Shown one piece after another: positions 17,419 through 25,875 of a DNA stretch of 64,000 nucleotides. The translations under genes and the position numbers were made by a program. Source of the DNA: Paenibacillus sp. UNC451MF (GTDB taxonomy: Bacteria; Bacillota; Bacilli; Paenibacillales; NBRC-103111); NCBI RefSeq assembly GCF_000686845.1, contig NZ_KK366024.1, positions 254,356 through 318,355 on the forward strand. Direction: 5' to 3'. The stretch's first letter is position 1; every line of letters begins with the position of its first letter. The notes under the pieces are model-generated. The model saw only the letters and a list, made by a program, of their open reading frames with translations. It was not told the DNA's origin and made no database searches.

Positions 17419-17811
17419 ATGAAAATTCATCTGACTAGCGTATTTGTTGACGATCAGGAAAAGGCCTTAAAGTTTTATACGGAGGTACTTGGCTTTGTGA
17501 AGAAAATGGATATGCCGGCAGGTGAATTCAGATGGTTAACTGTTGTCTCACCGGAGGGACCCGAAGGACCCGAAGATATTCAGCTGCTCTTAGAGCCAAA
17601 CAACAATCCAACTGCCCAAACGTATCAAAAGGCAATTTTTGAGCAGGGGATAGCAGCGACGTCGTTTGCCGTGGAGGATATTCATAAAGAGTACGAACGA
17701 TTGAAAAAGCTAGGAGTAGTATTTACTATGGAGCCCACAGCGATGGGGCCTGTGACCGTAGCTGTTTTCAATGATACCTGTGGCAACCTCATTCAATTGG
17801 GTCAGATGTAA
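17419..17811 (+). CDS. VOC (glyoxalase/bleomycin-resistance) family protein
   Basis: 130 residues with the paired beta-alpha-beta-beta-beta modules of the vicinal oxygen chelate superfamily: KIHLTSVFVDDQEKALKFYTEVLGF at the start and DTCGNLIQLGQ at the end. Such proteins isomerise glyoxal adducts, act as dioxygenases or sequester drugs; the exact role cannot be told. ATG 17419 has a GGAGG site. It ends at a strong terminator. Confidence 0.85.
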   Translation: MKIHLTSVFVDDQEKALKFYTEVLGFVKKMDMPAGEFRWLTVVSPEGPEGPEDIQLLLEPNNNPTAQTYQKAIFEQGIAATSFAVEDIHKEYERLKKLGVVFTMEPTAMGPVTVAVFNDTCGNLIQLGQM

Positions 17812-17857
17812 TTTCTGTTACGAACTGGAATACCAGCTAATGAAGAGCAATACAGTA

Positions 17858-17890
17858 GGAGCTTGCCTTGAGCAAGCTTCTTTTTTTATT
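17858..17890 (+). terminator. Intrinsic terminator of the VOC gene
   Basis: GAGCTTG pairs with CAAGCTTC, followed by seven T residues. Confidence 0.8.
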
Positions 17891-17950
17891 TTTCTTTTTA
17901 TGACTGACTAAGGTACTGGCATCTCTAAAGGCCTATGCAGTGCCCCTTCT

Positions 17951-18106
17951 TCAACCTGACTGTGGAAGAAAAGATCCCTGGGTGTTATAAGAAAATAAAG
18001 CGCGCGCGACATGGACTTCTTGAGCGATGTCTACGCCAACGACCAGATGATGAGCGGTAATGTTTTCTATGGGTTGATTTTGTTTGTCTTGTGTCTTAAA
18101 CTTCAT
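17951..18106 (-). pseudogene. Remnant of an IS110-family transposase (N-terminus)
   Basis: A 51-codon frame starting at ATG 18106 with AGGAGGT upstream. Its sequence contains AHHLVVGVDIAQEVHVARA, the N-terminal RuvC-like DEDD block (first catalytic Asp) of IS110-family transposases, which are normally about 400 residues. Similarity stops after ARA and the frame ends at 17951-17953. It is a decayed or deletion-truncated insertion sequence. Confidence 0.7.
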
Positions 18107-18212
18107 GTTAGAGCGACCTCCTAGATGGGCTTTTTGAGGCTTTTGACCTCGTGCGTAACCCCATCGTACTGAGGCGCTCGTTTTTGTTCAAATACCAAAT
18201 TTTCATTTTACA

Positions 18213-18540
18213 GGAATTCTAAAGCAGTTTTGTTTCATTAAGGGGGGCGGCATGCTGAAGTGCAGCAACTCTTCAATCAGATTGGGAACTAATGATACAT
18301 AGGTTCTCAACTCCTGATAAATGCCCGGCTTGTCAACAGCATGCAATAAAAGATATTGGAAATGAGTTTCGTTGTCGTTTCATTTCCCGCACCGAGCAGT
18401 CCAAGTGCTGACATGACCACTTTCTTCATCTGTTAATTGTTCCCCTCTAGTTAAGCTTTAGTCAAGTCAGAGATAATGTCATCTGCTGGATGCTTCCGTT
18501 TTTTTTGAACGATGGGAAACAAATAATCATGAAATTCCAA
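18213..18540 (-). pseudogene. Remnant of a cytochrome P450 gene
   Basis: Conceptual minus-strand translation, joined across frames, gives FPIVQKKRKHPADDIISDL, then GEQLTDEE, then VVMSALGLLGAGNETTTKL (the I-helix oxygen-binding motif), then YVSLVPNLIEELLHFSMPPP. This is the order of a bacterial P450 of CYP107 type around and after the I helix. There is a stop after DLTKA, frameshifts near LTDEE and after the I helix, and both ends are missing, including the haem-cysteine loop. It cannot encode a working enzyme. Confidence 0.75.
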
Positions 18541-18559
18541 CATTGCTTAAGAAAGACAA

Positions 18560-18682
18560 TGATTTCTTCAACCACGACCGATTATAATAGCTAAATTAAA
18601 CAGCCCCAGTCCAGTTGAATTTAGGACTAAGGCAGCTTAAACAATTTTATTTTATTACTTGTCTACTTGACGGGACAGTTCA
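18560..18682 (+). mobile_element. 3' end of an IS3/IS150-type insertion sequence (remnant)
   Basis: SPSPVEFRTKAA followed by TAA (18638-18640) is the typical C-terminus of IS3-family OrfB transposases. The region 18659-18682 is a terminal inverted repeat containing TGTCTACTTGACGGG and ending in CA. Upstream codons are frameshifted, and the rest of the element is gone. The left limit is uncertain. The first terminal bases of this IS supply the stop codon of the flavodoxin-like gene on the other strand. Confidence 0.65.
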
Positions 18683-19249
18683 AATTTGATTGCTAGAAAG
18701 AAGTTTCTTCCCTGTCGCTAAAGTTTTTGTCATATTGGCCACACGTTTCCCTAGGGCTTCGCCAAGTGTGAGACCCTTCTCATATAATGAATGACTGAGC
18801 TCATCGTCGCTATCTTCATCAGGAGATGTAATCCCTATTCCATAATAGCTGCCGTAAAAAGCATTCTCCGGAATATTAGCCGGTAACCCGACAACCATCA
18901 TGCCTTGATGCAACATCGGCGTAATCAAGTTAAGCAAAGTTGCTTCGATACCGCCATGGACGGTTGCTGTTGTACAGAATACTGAACCGATTTTATCAAC
19001 TAATTTCCCATGTGCCCATAAAAAACCGAGCTTATCGATCCATGCTTTTAAGCCGGAACTAATGGAGCCAAAGTGTCCAGGACATCCCCAGATGATGGCA
19101 TCCATCTCTGCAAGATCCCTAATATTTGCATTATTGACGTGATTGATAAAAACCTCTGTCCCTTCAACACTGTTAGCGCCTTTAGCTATGGATCTAGCAA
19201 GCTTTTCCGTATGACCAACCTCACTATCATAAACGATATAAATTTTCAT
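18680..19249 (-). CDS. Flavodoxin/WrbA-like NAD(P)H oxidoreductase, 3' end rewritten by an IS
   Basis: 189 residues. The flavodoxin-like fold is shown by the N-terminal FMN phosphate loop ([22 protein letters not shown]) and by [19 protein letters not shown] and CTTATVHGG, typical of WrbA/NAD(P)H:quinone oxidoreductases. These are FMN enzymes that reduce quinones by two electrons. ATG 19249 follows GGAGGG. The TGA stop (18682-18680) is the first three bases of the IS3-type terminal repeat read on the minus strand, so the natural C-terminus was probably lost. The loss is small, and the core fold seems intact. Confidence 0.85.
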   Translation of the reverse strand: MKIYIVYDSEVGHTEKLARSIAKGANSVEGTEVFINHVNNANIRDLAEMDAIIWGCPGHFGSISSGLKAWIDKLGFLWAHGKLVDKIGSVFCTTATVHGGIEATLLNLITPMLHQGMMVVGLPANIPENAFYGSYYGIGITSPDEDSDDELSHSLYEKGLTLGEALGKRVANMTKTLATGKKLLSSNQI

Positions 19250-19316
19250 CGTTTACCCTCCTTCAATATATTTGTAGATTAAATGTTAATTCTGAAATAT
19301 CCCATCGTTTTTAAAG

Positions 19317-21062
19317 TTAGAAATTCGATCTTTTTTGAAGTTTCTTAAGAGCCTCTCGATATCCTTTATCGTCAATTACTTCCTCGTTATTCGCTTCCTT
19401 AACATTCCCCTTCAACCTACGAAGAGCCATCCTATATTCTTTATCGTTAAAATGCTCATCGTCTTTCGAGAATTGAGATTTACTTAAAAATCCTTTAATT
19501 GCATTACGAAATTCATCGTCAGCACTTTGCTGATCCGCAGGGTCAATATCTCCAGATCGCTCTATTTTTCTGTATTTGGGCGCCACTTCCCTCTCTTGTT
19601 GAGAAAGGTCTTCTTCGGAATTTTCTTTAACACGCTTGATAAAGAACGAAAGCAGTAGAGCTATCACGGCGAACCCGATAATTACAACATACGAATCATT
19701 GATCCCTTGGATGGAAGCTTCCATCATCATCTGCTCTTTCGTCATGCTGTGCGTTCCCCCTACGGGCATCAGATCCGTAAGATGCGATTGCGTACGGCTA
19801 GTCATAATCGTTACAAGCAGAGAGGTACCCACGGCCCCGGCAACTTGCCGAATCGTATTGGAGATCGCCGTTCCGTGCGCATTCAGTCTGGACGGCAACT
19901 GATTAAGTCCAGCGGTCTGCACGGGCATCAGAAGCAAGGCCATACCAATGCGCCGTCCAGTCGACATTAGTATCAGATAGGAAAAGCTGGTCGAATCCGT
20001 CAAGTTGATAAAACCAATGGAGGTGACGATCGTAATGATCAATCCGATAATGGCCAGCCATTTTGCTCCAAAACGATCGAACAGTTTTCCAGTGATCGGC
20101 ATTAGAATGCCCATCACGATGGCGCCGGGAAGCATTAACAAACCCGATTCCAGGGCGCTGTAGCCACGAGCATTCTGTAAGTACAAAGGAAGCAGCATCA
20201 TATCTGCATACATAACCATGGTAACCGCGATATTAATTACGGTCGTTAAGGTGAACATGTTATATTTGAATGCCCTGAGATCCAGTAGCGGATTCTTCGA
20301 AGTGAGCTGCCGCCAGGTAAACAGGGCGAGTGCCACTAGCCCAGCAACCATCGTCGTGATTACCTCGGGGCTCGACCACCCTTCACTGCCTGCTCGGCTG
20401 AAGCCATACAACAATGCTCCGAACCCGACGGTAGAAAAAACGATGCTAAGAAGGTCGAATTTGGTAATGATCCTTTCTGAAACATTTTTCAAGTAGATCA
20501 AACCGCAGACGATGACAATAATAGCTAACGGAATCATGACATAAAACATCGTTTCCCAAGCGTAGCTTTCAAGAATGTAACCGGCAATCACCGGTCCAAT
20601 CGCAGGGGCGAAAATGATGGCTAACCCTACCATACCCATCGCGGCGCCCCGCTTCGCGGGAGGGAAGATCGTCAAAATGACATTCGTGAGCAGCGGCATA
20701 ATAATGCCAGCACCGGCTGCTTGGATCATTCGCCCTGTTAAAAGGGTAGGAAAGTCTGAGGCTATCGCGGAAACGATCGTGCCGGCAAGAAAGATCCACA
20801 TTGAAGCTTGGAACAGCTGACGTGTGGAAAACCGTTGCATTAGGTATGCTGTGATCGGAATTAGTACACCGTTAACCAACATATAGCCTGTCGTTAGCCA
20901 CTGGGCCGTTGCCGCCGAAATATTGAATTCCCCGATTAATTCCGGAATAGCGACGGTCATGACGGTTTGATTCAGCGTGGCGAGAAAGGCACCCAGAATC
21001 ATTACGAATAAAATCGGCCCCTTCTTAATGCTGCTTTGGACCGATGAATTGTTGTTTTTCAA
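19317..21062 (-). CDS. DHA2-family (EmrB/QacA) MFS drug efflux transporter with charged C-terminal tail
   Basis: 581 residues from TTG 21062, nine bases after GGGAGG; ATG 21071 touches that site. About 14 membrane helices, beginning LFVMILGAFLATLNQTVMTVAIPEL, with the DHA2 motif GRMIQAAGAGIIMPLL. A cytosolic tail of roughly 100 charged residues follows the last helix, with repeats of the form DDEFRNAIKGFL, DKEYRMALRRLK and DKGYREALKKLQ. Such a tail is unusual for EmrB-type pumps. A TetR gene diverges from it and probably represses it, giving an inducible export unit. Confidence 0.9.
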   Translation of the reverse strand: MKNNNSSVQSSIKKGPILFVMILGAFLATLNQTVMTVAIPELIGEFNISAATAQWLTTGYMLVNGVLIPITAYLMQRFSTRQLFQASMWIFLAGTIVSAIASDFPTLLTGRMIQAAGAGIIMPLLTNVILTIFPPAKRGAAMGMVGLAIIFAPAIGPVIAGYILESYAWETMFYVMIPLAIIVIVCGLIYLKNVSERIITKFDLLSIVFSTVGFGALLYGFSRAGSEGWSSPEVITTMVAGLVALALFTWRQLTSKNPLLDLRAFKYNMFTLTTVINIAVTMVMYADMMLLPLYLQNARGYSALESGLLMLPGAIVMGILMPITGKLFDRFGAKWLAIIGLIITIVTSIGFINLTDSTSFSYLILMSTGRRIGMALLLMPVQTAGLNQLPSRLNAHGTAISNTIRQVAGAVGTSLLVTIMTSRTQSHLTDLMPVGGTHSMTKEQMMMEASIQGINDSYVVIIGFAVIALLLSFFIKRVKENSEEDLSQQEREVAPKYRKIERSGDIDPADQQSADDEFRNAIKGFLSKSQFSKDDEHFNDKEYRMALRRLKGNVKEANNEEVIDDKGYREALKKLQKRSNF

Positions 21063-21093
21063 GCTGATCATCCTCCCAAGTAAATCATTTATT

Positions 21094-21189
21094 TAATTTA
21101 CATTGTGTTGTATAATTTACATTGTATAAATTAGATTATAGTTTTGATAAAATGTGCTGACAAGTAACACATTATGGATAATGTAAATT
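21094..21189. promoter_or_regulatory. Repeated operator-like elements between the MFS and TetR genes
   Basis: TAATTTACATTGT occurs twice as a direct repeat (21094-21106 and 21113-21125), 19 bases apart. The inverse core AATGTAAATT recurs at 21180-21189. The second copy is part of the imperfect palindrome ATTTACATTGTATAAAT. The arrangement fits binding sites of the divergent TetR regulator, controlling the pump and itself (inference). Confidence 0.6.
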
Positions 21190-21284
21190 TGTTCACGTAA
21201 GTACGGATTATGTAGTTGTATCTTGTTGATGATAATAGACAAAATACTGAAATTGTATCTTATACGGCATAAGGAAAGGAAAGA

Positions 21285-21881
21285 ATGATGGATAATAACA
21301 AGCTTCTAGATCCCCGCATACTTCGTACACGTCAACTGCTTAAAGATGCCCTTATTCAGTTGCTTCAGGAAATGGATATTGAGAAAATAACGATAAATCG
21401 CCTGGCGGAAGAAGCAACTATTAATCGAGTTACCTTTTATTTGCATTATCGTGACATTCCGGATATGTTGGACAAGATGGCGGCGGAAATGATGGAGGAC
21501 ATTCGTTCGATCTTAAACAAAACACCTGAGAACATGAATTCCTTAGAAGAAGTAGATTCGTCCATGATGGTAAATTTGCTCGAGCACATTGCTGAACATG
21601 CTAAGTTTTATAAAATTGTTCTCGGATCAAGAAAAATTCCTATCTTTACCGAACGTCTGCTAAAGCTTCTAACAGGTTCGATTGCTGAAAGACTAGGAAA
21701 AATAGGGAGCGACTCCTATATTTCGAAAACCGGCATACCTATGGACATTGCCGTAGGGTATTATTCTTCTGCCATGATTGGTACGATTGTTGGATGGCTT
21801 CGCAACGACATGCCGTATACGCCGCTTTTTCTTACCGAGCAGTTCTCTCTGCTGTCACCTCGTAACCGCAATAACGATTAG
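21285..21881 (+). CDS. TetR/AcrR-family transcriptional regulator
   Basis: 198 residues. The N-terminal helix-turn-helix reads ITINRLAEEATINRVTFYLHY, typical of TetR regulators; the C-terminal ligand-binding part is alpha-helical and divergent. ATG 21285 (or 21288) follows AAGGAAAGG. It is divergent from the DHA2 pump, and the shared intergenic region holds repeated candidate operators. It is probably a local repressor relieved by the pump's substrate. Confidence 0.9.
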   Translation: MMDNNKLLDPRILRTRQLLKDALIQLLQEMDIEKITINRLAEEATINRVTFYLHYRDIPDMLDKMAAEMMEDIRSILNKTPENMNSLEEVDSSMMVNLLEHIAEHAKFYKIVLGSRKIPIFTERLLKLLTGSIAERLGKIGSDSYISKTGIPMDIAVGYYSSAMIGTIVGWLRNDMPYTPLFLTEQFSLLSPRNRNND

Positions 21882-22347
21882 CAGGGCGAGCGGGAAACCA
21901 AGGGATGTTGATATTATGAGGATCTGTACTCAAAAAATACATTGAAAAATCGAAATTCTATCACGGTCTGGTTGTTGATGCTTCACCACACTTTATGGTC
22001 ACTAGAGGGTAACATGGATGGACTTATTGATAAATGAAGATGAAGCTGAAATTAGTAGTACATATATTGGATGAGTTCAGAGGACTATCGCTTGCAAATG
22101 AGTTAGTGGAAGTGACGGGAAACTATAGCTTAATATACAACTACGACGCGGCTGCCGGTACAATTTCGGCAGCCGCGTTATACTAAACAGGTAGGTGAGT
22201 TTAATTGGATATGCTGAACCCTCCTACATGTCAAGACAAGTTTTTCGTGTTTTTACAATACAGAATTTCATGATTTTGTTACATTGGGCATAGGAAAACC
22301 TTATAATATCGGTTTACTCCCATTCTGTAGAGAGAGGTAGTGAAACA
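21882..22347. other. 466-base intergenic stretch with a hairpin and one weak small frame
   Basis: No recognisable gene. A strong hairpin CGCGGCTGCCG/CGGCAGCCGCG lies at 22147-22177 with only a weak T tract. An open frame 22034-22186 would encode about 50 residues (MKMKLKLVVHILDEFRGL...) without a clear ribosome binding site or relatives; the hairpin falls inside it, so it is doubtful. The VOC gene's AGAGAGGTAG site is at the right end. Confidence 0.4.
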
Positions 22348-22737
22348 ATGAAGCTATCGCAAATCAGATTGATAACCAATGATTTTCACAAGAGTGTATC
22401 GTTTTACAGAGATGTGATGGAGTTACCACTAGGAACATATGCTGAGGGGATGCAGTTCGCATCGTTTAATACCGGCGAAACTAAAATCGAAATCTTTTCC
22501 CGTCATCAGATATCCGAAGTGATTGGCGAAAAAAACCTTCCAACTGACATGGATTTACAATCGAAATTCTTACTCAGTTTTGCGGTGGATCAAGTCGATG
22601 AGGTTTGCTTCGGTTTGAAGAATAAAGGAGCATTATTCCTCAACGAGCCTCATGATCAAAAGAATTGGAATGCCAGAGTCGCCCATTTACGGGATCCCGA
22701 TGGCAACGTGATTGAACTATACAAGCATCCGTTATAA
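22348..22737 (+). CDS. VOC (glyoxalase-like) family protein
   Basis: 129 residues with the superfamily opening KLSQIRLITNDFHKSVSFYRDVMELPLG and the closing metal-site strand LRDPDGNVIELYKHPL. The latter supplies the conserved glutamate, and the fold is a typical single-chain VOC. The specific reaction is unknown. ATG 22348 follows AGAGAGGTAG. It converges on the AraC gene with only eight bases between stop codons. Confidence 0.85.
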   Translation: MKLSQIRLITNDFHKSVSFYRDVMELPLGTYAEGMQFASFNTGETKIEIFSRHQISEVIGEKNLPTDMDLQSKFLLSFAVDQVDEVCFGLKNKGALFLNEPHDQKNWNARVAHLRDPDGNVIELYKHPL

Positions 22738-22745
22738 GTCTGGAA

Positions 22746-23549
22746 TTATTCACCCTGCAGCTTGGTGTATTCTTCTGGAGATTTTCCAATAATGGATTTG
22801 AAATCTTTAATGAAATGGGCTTGATCGTAATAACCAAGATCCAAAGCAAGTTTTGACCAATCGGGAATATCCCCGTTGGTCATTTTTTCTACCGCTTCGT
22901 GAAGTCGGTAGCGTTGAATGATCCATTTGGGACTGATCCCCACATATTGACGGAATAACAATTGAAGTTGTCTCATTGGAATGGAGAATCGGTTTACAAT
23001 ATCGTCAACTTTGACGATGCTTCTGTCGGAAATGACACCTTGGATGATAGTATTGATAAAATCGATATGGATATCCGGTTCAGGGAGCCGTTCCCGAATG
23101 AAAAATTCTGCTAGAGGAATCATCTGTTCCGCGGTTTCCTGTGCAAAAAGCTGTTGTTCCAATGCATTACTGCTCATTCCGAAAGCTGCTCGGAAAGGTA
23201 CCATACGGTTTGTAATTTCTGAAACGTTTTTTTTCAGAAAAGGATAATAGGCCCCGGGTCGGAATTTGACGCCGAAGACTGCACCTTGTTCTCGGAGAAG
23301 AACGGAAAATCTCCCTTTCACGACTCCCACAATTCGGGAGTTGTCTTTTTCAAACACAAGATGAACGGAGGGATGAGGCAAGTTTTCCTGTAGGTGCGGT
23401 TCTTGCCCCCGAAGATCCCAGCAGACAACCCAGTAATGTTCGATAAAATGGGTTAGATCGGCAGAGGGCGAGTGAAGGGAGACAGAAAATTTGGGGGTTT
23501 CCTTATTTACATTTAACAGTCCGATGGGTTTGCCGAGTTTCGATTGCAT
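22746..23549 (-). CDS. AraC-family transcriptional regulator
   Basis: 267 residues from ATG 23549, with GGAGAG upstream. The N-terminal part (LTHFIEHYWVVCWDLRGQEP...HPSVHLVFE, then FGVKFRPGAYYPF) is the cupin-like DUF6597 sensor seen in this subgroup. The C-terminal AraC DNA-binding domain includes VDDIVNRFSIPMRQLQLLFRQYVGISPKWIIQRYR and LALDLGYYDQAHFIKDFK. The target is unknown; the convergent VOC gene is a possible one. Members of this subgroup often regulate neighbouring VOC or thiol-stress genes. Confidence 0.88.
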   Translation of the reverse strand: MQSKLGKPIGLLNVNKETPKFSVSLHSPSADLTHFIEHYWVVCWDLRGQEPHLQENLPHPSVHLVFEKDNSRIVGVVKGRFSVLLREQGAVFGVKFRPGAYYPFLKKNVSEITNRMVPFRAAFGMSSNALEQQLFAQETAEQMIPLAEFFIRERLPEPDIHIDFINTIIQGVISDRSIVKVDDIVNRFSIPMRQLQLLFRQYVGISPKWIIQRYRLHEAVEKMTNGDIPDWSKLALDLGYYDQAHFIKDFKSIIGKSPEEYTKLQGE

Positions 23550-23878
23550 CAATAATCTCTCCAGGATAAAACAGTTTAGGGGATTGTTGTGAATATTATA
23601 ACATAACAGTCAGGCGTTATAATTTTGGAAATGAACCCTCCACTATTTTTTTTGATGGCGGTCTTTCACGTGTCAATAACTTGCCGCCATTCGTGGTGAA
23701 CCGTACACAAATCATTGAGCTAAGGAGAACGATAGCATATTAAACAACCAACACGAGGTTACCGGCATGGACGGTGGCCTCGTTATGTTAATAGGCAGGA
23801 GAGTTTTTTAGAGTAGTCGAATAATCATACTTAAATAACAACAAAATCTTCTTTTAAAGCGGGGGGTGTCACTACTAT
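23550..23878. other. Intergenic stretch with two hairpins
   Basis: No gene recognised. ATGGCGG/CCGCCAT (23655-23690) and a wobble-paired stem with arms CGAGGTTACC and GGTGGCCTCG (about 23751-23780) can form hairpins; the second is followed by TTATG and could end a lost upstream gene. A 33-codon open frame between them (ending RRTIAY) has no family I can name. Confidence 0.4.
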
Positions 23879-24180
23879 ATGGAATGCTTAGGATGTAGGA
23901 TTGCAAATGGAATTGAACTAATTTGAATATTATATTTGAGAACGAACTTATTACTTGTGTACTAGATATTGCTCCATTTAATGAAGGGCATATGCTAATC
24001 CTTCCTAAAAAACACTACTTGGATATTGATGAAATCGACCAAGAAACTGCTTACAGTATCATGGACGCCACTAAAATGATCTCAACTGTCTTAAAAAGCG
24101 TGTATAAGCCTGATGGTATTAGAGTGAGTCAAGACGGCAACGGGCAGGACAAAGTTATCGATCATACTGTTGACTTATAG
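23879..24180 (+). pseudogene. Frameshifted, truncated HIT-family hydrolase
   Basis: The start MECLGCRIANGIEL (ATG 23879) is a typical HIT-family N-terminus but hits TGA at 23924. One frame over, the protein continues NIIFENELITCVLDIAPFNEGHMLILPKKHYLDIDEI, the conserved HIT core. After SQDGNGQ the expected HxHxH nucleotide-binding motif is missing and a stop follows at 24178-24180. A base change near 23920 shifted the frame, and the 3' end is lost. It is unlikely to be active. Confidence 0.8.
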
Positions 24181-24219
24181 AGCGAAAGGACAACCATCAT
24201 TAGTTGTCTTTTCGCTTTA
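24181..24219 (+). terminator. Hairpin terminator
   Basis: AGCGAAAGGACAAC pairs with GTTGTCTTTTCGCT, followed by TTATTAA. Confidence 0.65.
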
Positions 24220-24361
24220 TTAAATTGAAATTTTAGTTGGATCGAAACCTTGGGGGAATACTTCTTCAAAGCGGTCCTTTTTCTCTCAACTCATTGTGAG
24301 GACCAACAAATCCAGTCTATAACTTTATGTTCTTCGGACACTGGGTTTAACCCAACAATTA

Positions 24362-24393
24362 CATGAATAAATTATTCGTGAAATAAAATTTCA
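24362..24393. promoter_or_regulatory. RpiR/MurR-like operators upstream of the amino-sugar operon
   Basis: Two adjoining palindromes: CATGAATAAATTATTCGTG (24362-24380) and TGAAATAAAATTTCA (24379-24393), the latter with perfect TGAAAT/ATTTCA arms. The second has the form of operators used by RpiR-family sugar-phosphate regulators such as MurR. They lie just upstream of the -35 element. No regulator gene is nearby in the window. Confidence 0.6.
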
Positions 24394-24401
24394 AAAAAAG
24401 G

Positions 24402-24431
24402 TTTACATTATGACACAATGTTTTATATAAT
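24402..24431 (+). promoter_or_regulatory. Promoter of the ABC-HAD-murQ operon
   Basis: TTTACA (24402-24407) and TATAAT (24426-24431), 18-base spacer. The start site would be about 40 bases before the lipoprotein gene's AAGGGAG site. Confidence 0.65.
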
Positions 24432-24474
24432 TCTGTTAAGAAATTGTAAATATATAAAAAGGGAGCACGATAAC

Positions 24475-25782
24475 ATGAAAAGAAATACTCTGGTCTTTAG
24501 TTCCATGTTGATTCTATTAAGCTCTATTCTTAGTGCATGTAGTGGTGGAAGCGCTACCAAGCCAGCTGACCCCAAACCTGCCGCAAATGGTGAAGTAGCC
24601 AAACCAAAAGGGGATCCTGTAAAGCTGGTTATGTACAGCTGGAGACCGGAGGATAAAGATGGCTATGCCAAATTCATTGCCGAGTTCGAGAAGGATAACC
24701 CGGACATTAAGATTGAATTTAAGCCTTATAAAGCGACAGAATACAACACAATTCTTGCTAACTCACTACAGTCGGGAACCGGAGTGGATATTTTACAGCT
24801 TCGTCCTTATGACGGCGCCAAGGCACTAGCGGATGCTAACTATTTGACACCACTGGATAAGGTAAAGGGAATTGAGAATTTCACTGACAGCTATTTGGAT
24901 GCGGCAAGAGGCTCGGATAAGAAGGTATACGGTATTCCATTAATGTTAAATAATGCTGTTATTTTCTATAACAAGAAGCTTTTTGACGACAATGGGCTGC
25001 AGGTTCCGGAAACTTGGGATGAATTCGTAAAAACGTGTGAGGCCCTGAAAGCGAAGAATATAACACCAATCGCTCAGTCGGGTAAAGCTGCATACTTACT
25101 TTCCACGACCCATACGGTAATCGGACCTAGTGCTTACGGTGGAACTGAATACTTACAAGCCTTGCTTAAAGGAAGCACCAATTTCAAAGATCCTAAATTC
25201 CTTGAATCGATTAAACGTATGAAGCAGCTTGAAGCATTTTTCCCTAAAGATTTCATAGCGATTGAGGACAAAGATGCACAAGGCTTGTTCTATACAGGGA
25301 AAGCTGCCATGTACATAAACGGTAGCCAACGACTGGAAACCTTTGAAGCTAATAAAGTTGCGTTTCCTGTAGAGTTCATTCCAGGACTTGCCGCTAAAAA
25401 AGGAGAGCCTGCTCAGATTGCAACTTGGGTAGATGGATCCTACGGTATTGCCAAGAGCTCCAAGCATCAAGAACAAGCAACCAAATTCATTGAATTTTTG
25501 GCTTCTAAGAAGTTTGGTCAAATGTTTAGCGATGAGCTTACCCGTGTAAGCCCAGTTAAAGGAGTCGAGCCTAAGCATCCGCAGCTCAAGAAAATGGCCG
25601 CTTTTAGTGAGAAAAACAGCACGCCATACTTGCTCTTGACCAGCTTCAGCCAAGGTACGCCGACGACGAAGACGACTTTTGAAGATTCTTTGCAAGGCAT
25701 GTACATTGGCAAGCTGACACCGGAGAAAGTAGCTGAGGATACACAAGCATCTGCAGATAAATGGTTTAAGCCTCAAAAATAA
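24475..25782 (+). CDS. ABC importer substrate-binding lipoprotein (family 1 sugar type)
   Basis: 435 residues from ATG 24475 with AAGGGAG upstream. The signal peptide ends at lipobox LSACSGG. A MalE/family-1 sugar-binding fold follows: VKLVMYSWRPEDKDGYAKFIAEFEKDNPDIKIEF, and KKVYGIPLMLNNAVIFYNKKLFDDNGLQVPETWDEF, both standard. It would deliver a carbohydrate to the two permeases downstream. With murQ at the operon end, MurNAc or a muropeptide-derived sugar is the likely cargo (inference). No ATPase is encoded here, so a shared MsmK/UgpC-type ATPase must energise it. Confidence 0.9.
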   Translation: MKRNTLVFSSMLILLSSILSACSGGSATKPADPKPAANGEVAKPKGDPVKLVMYSWRPEDKDGYAKFIAEFEKDNPDIKIEFKPYKATEYNTILANSLQSGTGVDILQLRPYDGAKALADANYLTPLDKVKGIENFTDSYLDAARGSDKKVYGIPLMLNNAVIFYNKKLFDDNGLQVPETWDEFVKTCEALKAKNITPIAQSGKAAYLLSTTHTVIGPSAYGGTEYLQALLKGSTNFKDPKFLESIKRMKQLEAFFPKDFIAIEDKDAQGLFYTGKAAMYINGSQRLETFEANKVAFPVEFIPGLAAKKGEPAQIATWVDGSYGIAKSSKHQEQATKFIEFLASKKFGQMFSDELTRVSPVKGVEPKHPQLKKMAAFSEKNSTPYLLLTSFSQGTPTTKTTFEDSLQGMYIGKLTPEKVAEDTQASADKWFKPQK

Positions 25783-25875
25783 TGGTGTAAACGGTGTTTG
25801 CTTTCACGCTTCATTTTCTTCCCACAGGGACAGTTCATTCACCGATGAAGCCTTTTTATGAAAAAGGAGCTGACT

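Noticed and set aside
22034..22186. A 50-codon open frame with a strong internal hairpin
   Set aside because: No clear ribosome binding site or relatives; the GC-rich hairpin at its end is better explained as an RNA structure.
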